In this document: positions 5,958 to 6,371 of the stretch, one piece after another | Numbering within the stretch: the first letter of the stretch is position 1 | Layout of the letters: every line of letters starts with the position of its first letter | Source of the DNA: an uncultured Clostridia bacterium | GTDB lineage: Bacteria > Bacillota > Clostridia > Monoglobales > Firm-18 | Direction of reading: 5' to 3' | NCBI GenBank assembly: GCA_937914775.1 | Contig: CALDNB010000252.1 | Coordinates: forward strand, 1-6,371 | Length of the DNA: 6,371 bases | Made by a program: the position numbers and the translations under genes | The notes under the pieces: generated by a model | What the model was told of the DNA's origin: nothing | The model's input: only the letters and a program-made list of their open reading frames with translations | The model's database searches: none

Positions 5958-6371
5958 ATGTTAATTACAGATTTATCAGACTTTAATTTAATACATATTT
6001 TTGAATGCGGTCAGTGTTTTCGCTGGAACAAGGACGATAACGGGGTATATAAAGCCGTTGTTGGCGATTATATAATTACTGCAAGGAATACAAAAAACGG
6101 TGTAGAAATACTTTGTGATGATGATAGTTTTATCACTGAATATTTTGATTTAAAAAGAGATTACGGAAAACTAAAAAGTTTGTTTTCTAAAGACGAAATA
6201 TTAAGTGTTGCAACAAAACACGGTTACGGCATAAGGTTACTAAAACAACAACCTTTTGAAACAGTAATTTCTTTTATAATTTCTGCCAACAACAACATTC
6301 CAAGAATAAAAAAAATCATTGAATCATTGTGCGAAAACTACGGGGAAAAGATTTGCGATGGATATTATAAG
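5958..6371 (+). CDS. 8-oxoguanine DNA glycosylase, OGG1 type (N-terminal part, cut by window edge)
   Basis: The first 138 codons of an OGG1-type base-excision enzyme that removes 8-oxoguanine from DNA and can nick the abasic site. ATG 5958 follows AAAGAGG (5946-5952) at good spacing. Residues 16-23, ECGQCFRW, match the GQSFRW strand of the OGG N-terminal domain. YFDLKRDYGKL (62-72) and GIRLLKQQPFETVISFIIS (91-109) lead into NNNIPRI (111-117), equivalent to human OGG1 NNNIARI with its damage-binding Asn149, followed by SLC. The helix-hairpin-helix motif and the catalytic lysine and aspartate (human Lys249, Asp268) lie beyond the edge, so activity cannot be judged. Bacterial OGG1 homologues are known from Clostridium acetobutylicum, consistent with the suggested host. 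It is divergent from the DUF6062-like gene and is not part of the envelope operon. Confidence 0.93.
   Translation, partial: MLITDLSDFNLIHIFECGQCFRWNKDDNGVYKAVVGDYIITARNTKNGVEILCDDDSFITEYFDLKRDYGKLKSLFSKDEILSVATKHGYGIRLLKQQPFETVISFIISANNNIPRIKKIIESLCENYGEKICDGYYK

Noticed and set aside
1..6371. CRISPR arrays, tRNA/rRNA genes, insertion sequences or attachment sites
   Set aside because: No regularly spaced repeats, no tRNA-like cloverleaf, no transposase motif and no terminal inverted repeats were seen; nearly every base is in a supported gene.

Overview
The window looks like chromosomal DNA of a low-GC Gram-positive bacterium, most likely an anaerobic member of the Clostridia. The grounds are A/T-rich codon use, strong AAGGAGG-type ribosome binding sites 7-13 bases before most starts, one TTG start, a MurT/GatD pair, two DUF4330-like membrane proteins, a DUF6062-like protein and an OGG1-type glycosylase of the kind known from Clostridium. 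This placement is inferred from gene content and was not tested by a search.

Layout. Positions 3-5205 form one tightly packed plus-strand gene string: (i) an ORF open at the left edge that appears to be a chimera, beginning as the C-terminal gate region of the ferrous-iron transporter FeoB and continuing in frame as the C-terminal end of an O-antigen ligase/Wzy-like polymerase; (ii) a GT4-type glycosyltransferase; (iii) two tandem DUF4330-like single-pass membrane proteins, both 164 aa; (iv) an ECF-transporter S component resembling NiaX (niacin); (v) murT and (vi) gatD, the two subunits of lipid II isoglutaminyl synthase. Gaps are 13-14 bases, or genes overlap by 1, 4 or 29 bases, so co-transcription is likely. 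A minus-strand DUF6062-like gene (5195-5890) converges on gatD and overlaps its tail by 11 bases. Divergent from it, the first 138 codons of an 8-oxoguanine DNA glycosylase gene run off the right edge.

How the genes fit together. The left part makes or assembles a cell-surface polysaccharide (polymerase/ligase, glycosyltransferase, DUF4330 partners). MurT/GatD amidates the D-Glu of the peptidoglycan precursor. The plus-strand operon is therefore mainly a cell-envelope operon carrying a vitamin-uptake subunit. The DUF6062-like and OGG genes form a separate divergent pair.

Main points for a second look: the in-frame FeoB/O-antigen-ligase junction near 153-170, with an abrupt change in codon choice; a frameshift in gatD exactly at the catalytic cysteine, explained by loss of one GT unit; two CxxC...CxxH modules exactly 100 residues apart in the DUF6062-like protein; and the tandem DUF4330 paralogues. 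The first two could be real lesions or assembly/sequencing errors. I found no clear evidence for an entirely new multi-gene system.
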